The position numbers and the translations under genes were made by a program. From JBDSLU01 sp039916225 (GTDB lineage Bacteria > Acidobacteriota > Vicinamibacteria > Vicinamibacterales > Vicinamibacteraceae), in the NCBI GenBank assembly GCA_039916225.1, contig JBDSLU010000239.1:1-7162 (forward strand): a stretch of 7,162 nt of DNA, read 5' to 3'. Below the pieces are notes generated by a model. It had not been told where the DNA came from. It saw only the letters and a program-made list of their open reading frames with translations, and did not search any database. Positions 6,594 to 7,162 of the stretch are shown in pieces; the first letter of the stretch is position 1; every line of letters begins with the position of its first letter.

Positions 6594-7162
6594 ATGCCCG
6601 ACGACGCGCCATCGCCGCTCGCCTCTCCGCCAGCGCCGTCGTCCCCTCCGGACGATCAGGCGGCTCGCATCGATCAGCTGCTCACGGCCGGGCTCGACGA
6701 ATATTTCGCCGGCCGCTACGACAGCGCGGTACAGGTGTGGTCGCGGGTCTTCTTCCTCGATCGCCCCAACCCGCGCGCCCGGGCCTACATCGAACGCGCT
6801 CGCAGCGCCGTCGCCGAGCGGCAACGGGTGGCCGAGGCCAGCGCCGCGGCCGCCGCCGATCGACGCGGCTGGACCGACCCCGCCCGGACCGACCCCGCCC
6901 GGACCGACGACGCCCGGCCGGTCGAGCCGCGGCTGATGGCGGACTCGGGCGTGGCGGTGGTGAGCGGTACCCTCGCGGCGCGCCTGGCGCCGCCGGACAT
7001 TGCCGCCCCACCAGGCCGCGACGATCGCGCCGATGCCGGAACCGAGGCCGCGTCGCGCCGCGCCAAGATTGCCCACACCCTGCTCGTCGGCGCCGCGGGT
7101 CTGCTGCTCTTCGTGGCCGGCTACACGGTGGCCGCCCGCGATCGGCTGGCCGAGTTCGTCAC
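6594..7162 (+). CDS. Partial gene: TPR-like, single-pass membrane protein of unknown function (cut by window end)
   Basis: The frame opens with ATG at 6594 and stays open to the window edge, giving 189 residues with the C-terminus missing. Residues 1-22 are Pro/Ser/Asp-rich. Residues about 24-72 (QAARIDQLLTAGLDEYFAGR, then YDSAVQVWSRVFFLDRPNPR and ARAYIERAR) have the spacing of one TPR-like helical hairpin plus an extra helix: A/G at turn positions, a YDSAVQVW helix, and a following NPRARAYI helix. An Ala-rich stretch (75-89) and a low-complexity linker with a repeated TDPAR motif (94-108) follow. A hydrophobic helix, residues about 160-181 (AHTLLVGAAGLLLFVAGYTV), is preceded by SRRAK, so by the positive-inside rule the N-terminal part should be cytoplasmic. 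It is probably a membrane-tethered scaffold or adaptor with a cytoplasmic TPR part. It is divergent from the formiminotransferase gene with 105 bp between starts. I cannot name the family; the reading frame itself is well supported by length and amino-acid pattern. Confidence 0.72.
   Translation, partial: MPDDAPSPLASPPAPSSPPDDQAARIDQLLTAGLDEYFAGRYDSAVQVWSRVFFLDRPNPRARAYIERARSAVAERQRVAEASAAAAADRRGWTDPARTDPARTDDARPVEPRLMADSGVAVVSGTLAARLAPPDIAAPPGRDDRADAGTEAASRRAKIAHTLLVGAAGLLLFVAGYTVAARDRLAEFV
6873..6917 (+). repeat. In-frame 15-bp tandem repeat, three copies (TDPAR, TDPAR, TDDAR)
   Basis: ACCGACCCCGCCCGG occurs at 6873-6887 and again at 6888-6902 without change, followed by ACCGACGACGCCCGG at 6903-6917, which differs at two bases. 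Each unit encodes five residues, so copy-number change would keep the reading frame. It lies in the linker between the TPR-like part and the membrane helix. Confidence 0.9.

Noticed and set aside
6564..7076. 170-codon minus-strand frame opposite the right-edge gene
   Set aside because: It is Gly/Arg/Val-rich with repeats that merely mirror the 15-bp tandem repeat. The plus frame has a TPR-like segment and a clean membrane helix and stays open to the edge.

Overview
The window is GC-rich DNA (roughly 70 % by eye) with tightly packed genes. It looks like chromosomal DNA from a high-GC bacterium. The gene content (flippase C-terminus, nrdR, DUF4390 protein, NtrY-type kinase, NtrX-type regulator, monofunctional glutamate formiminotransferase) would fit an Acidobacteriota genome of the Vicinamibacteria type. 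That placement is an inference from gene content and protein flavour, not something read directly from a marker gene.

Left edge (1-356): two broken genes meet head to head. On the minus strand, bases 1 to about 133 encode a piece of FdhD that starts abruptly inside its conserved core. On the plus strand, from about 132 to 356, lies the C-terminal end of a UPF0104/lysylphosphatidylglycerol-synthase-like membrane flippase that has lost everything upstream. Both homologies stop at the same few bases, so this is a rearrangement breakpoint or an assembly chimera.

Plus-strand operon (to 5185): flippase end, nrdR (353-811), a secreted DUF4390 protein (808-1431), an NtrY-like membrane histidine kinase (1428-3761) and an NtrX-like sigma-54 response regulator (3791-5185). 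The first three junctions are all 4-base ATGA overlaps, so translation is probably coupled along the chain. The kinase and regulator form a complete two-component system: the kinase H-box, N, G1 and G2 boxes, the receiver aspartate, the GAFTGA loop and a Fis-type HTH are all present. DUF4390 is probably an extracytoplasmic partner of this pair.

Minus-strand pair (5197-6488): a single-domain glutamate formiminotransferase followed, again through an ATGA overlap, by a 119-residue three-helix membrane protein of unknown function. This pair converges on the regulator gene. The 11-base gap between them sits inside a perfect 10-bp inverted repeat that may act as a bidirectional terminator.

Right edge (6594-7162): a divergent plus-strand gene cut by the window end. 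It encodes a Pro-rich N-terminus, a TPR-like segment, a low-complexity linker with a 15-bp tandem repeat, and one membrane helix. The 105-bp divergent spacer carries a plausible sigma-70 promoter for it. I saw no RNA genes, CRISPR arrays, insertion sequences or integrase genes. Apart from the edge junction, the content is ordinary core and regulatory genes; I do not see a clearly new biological system here.
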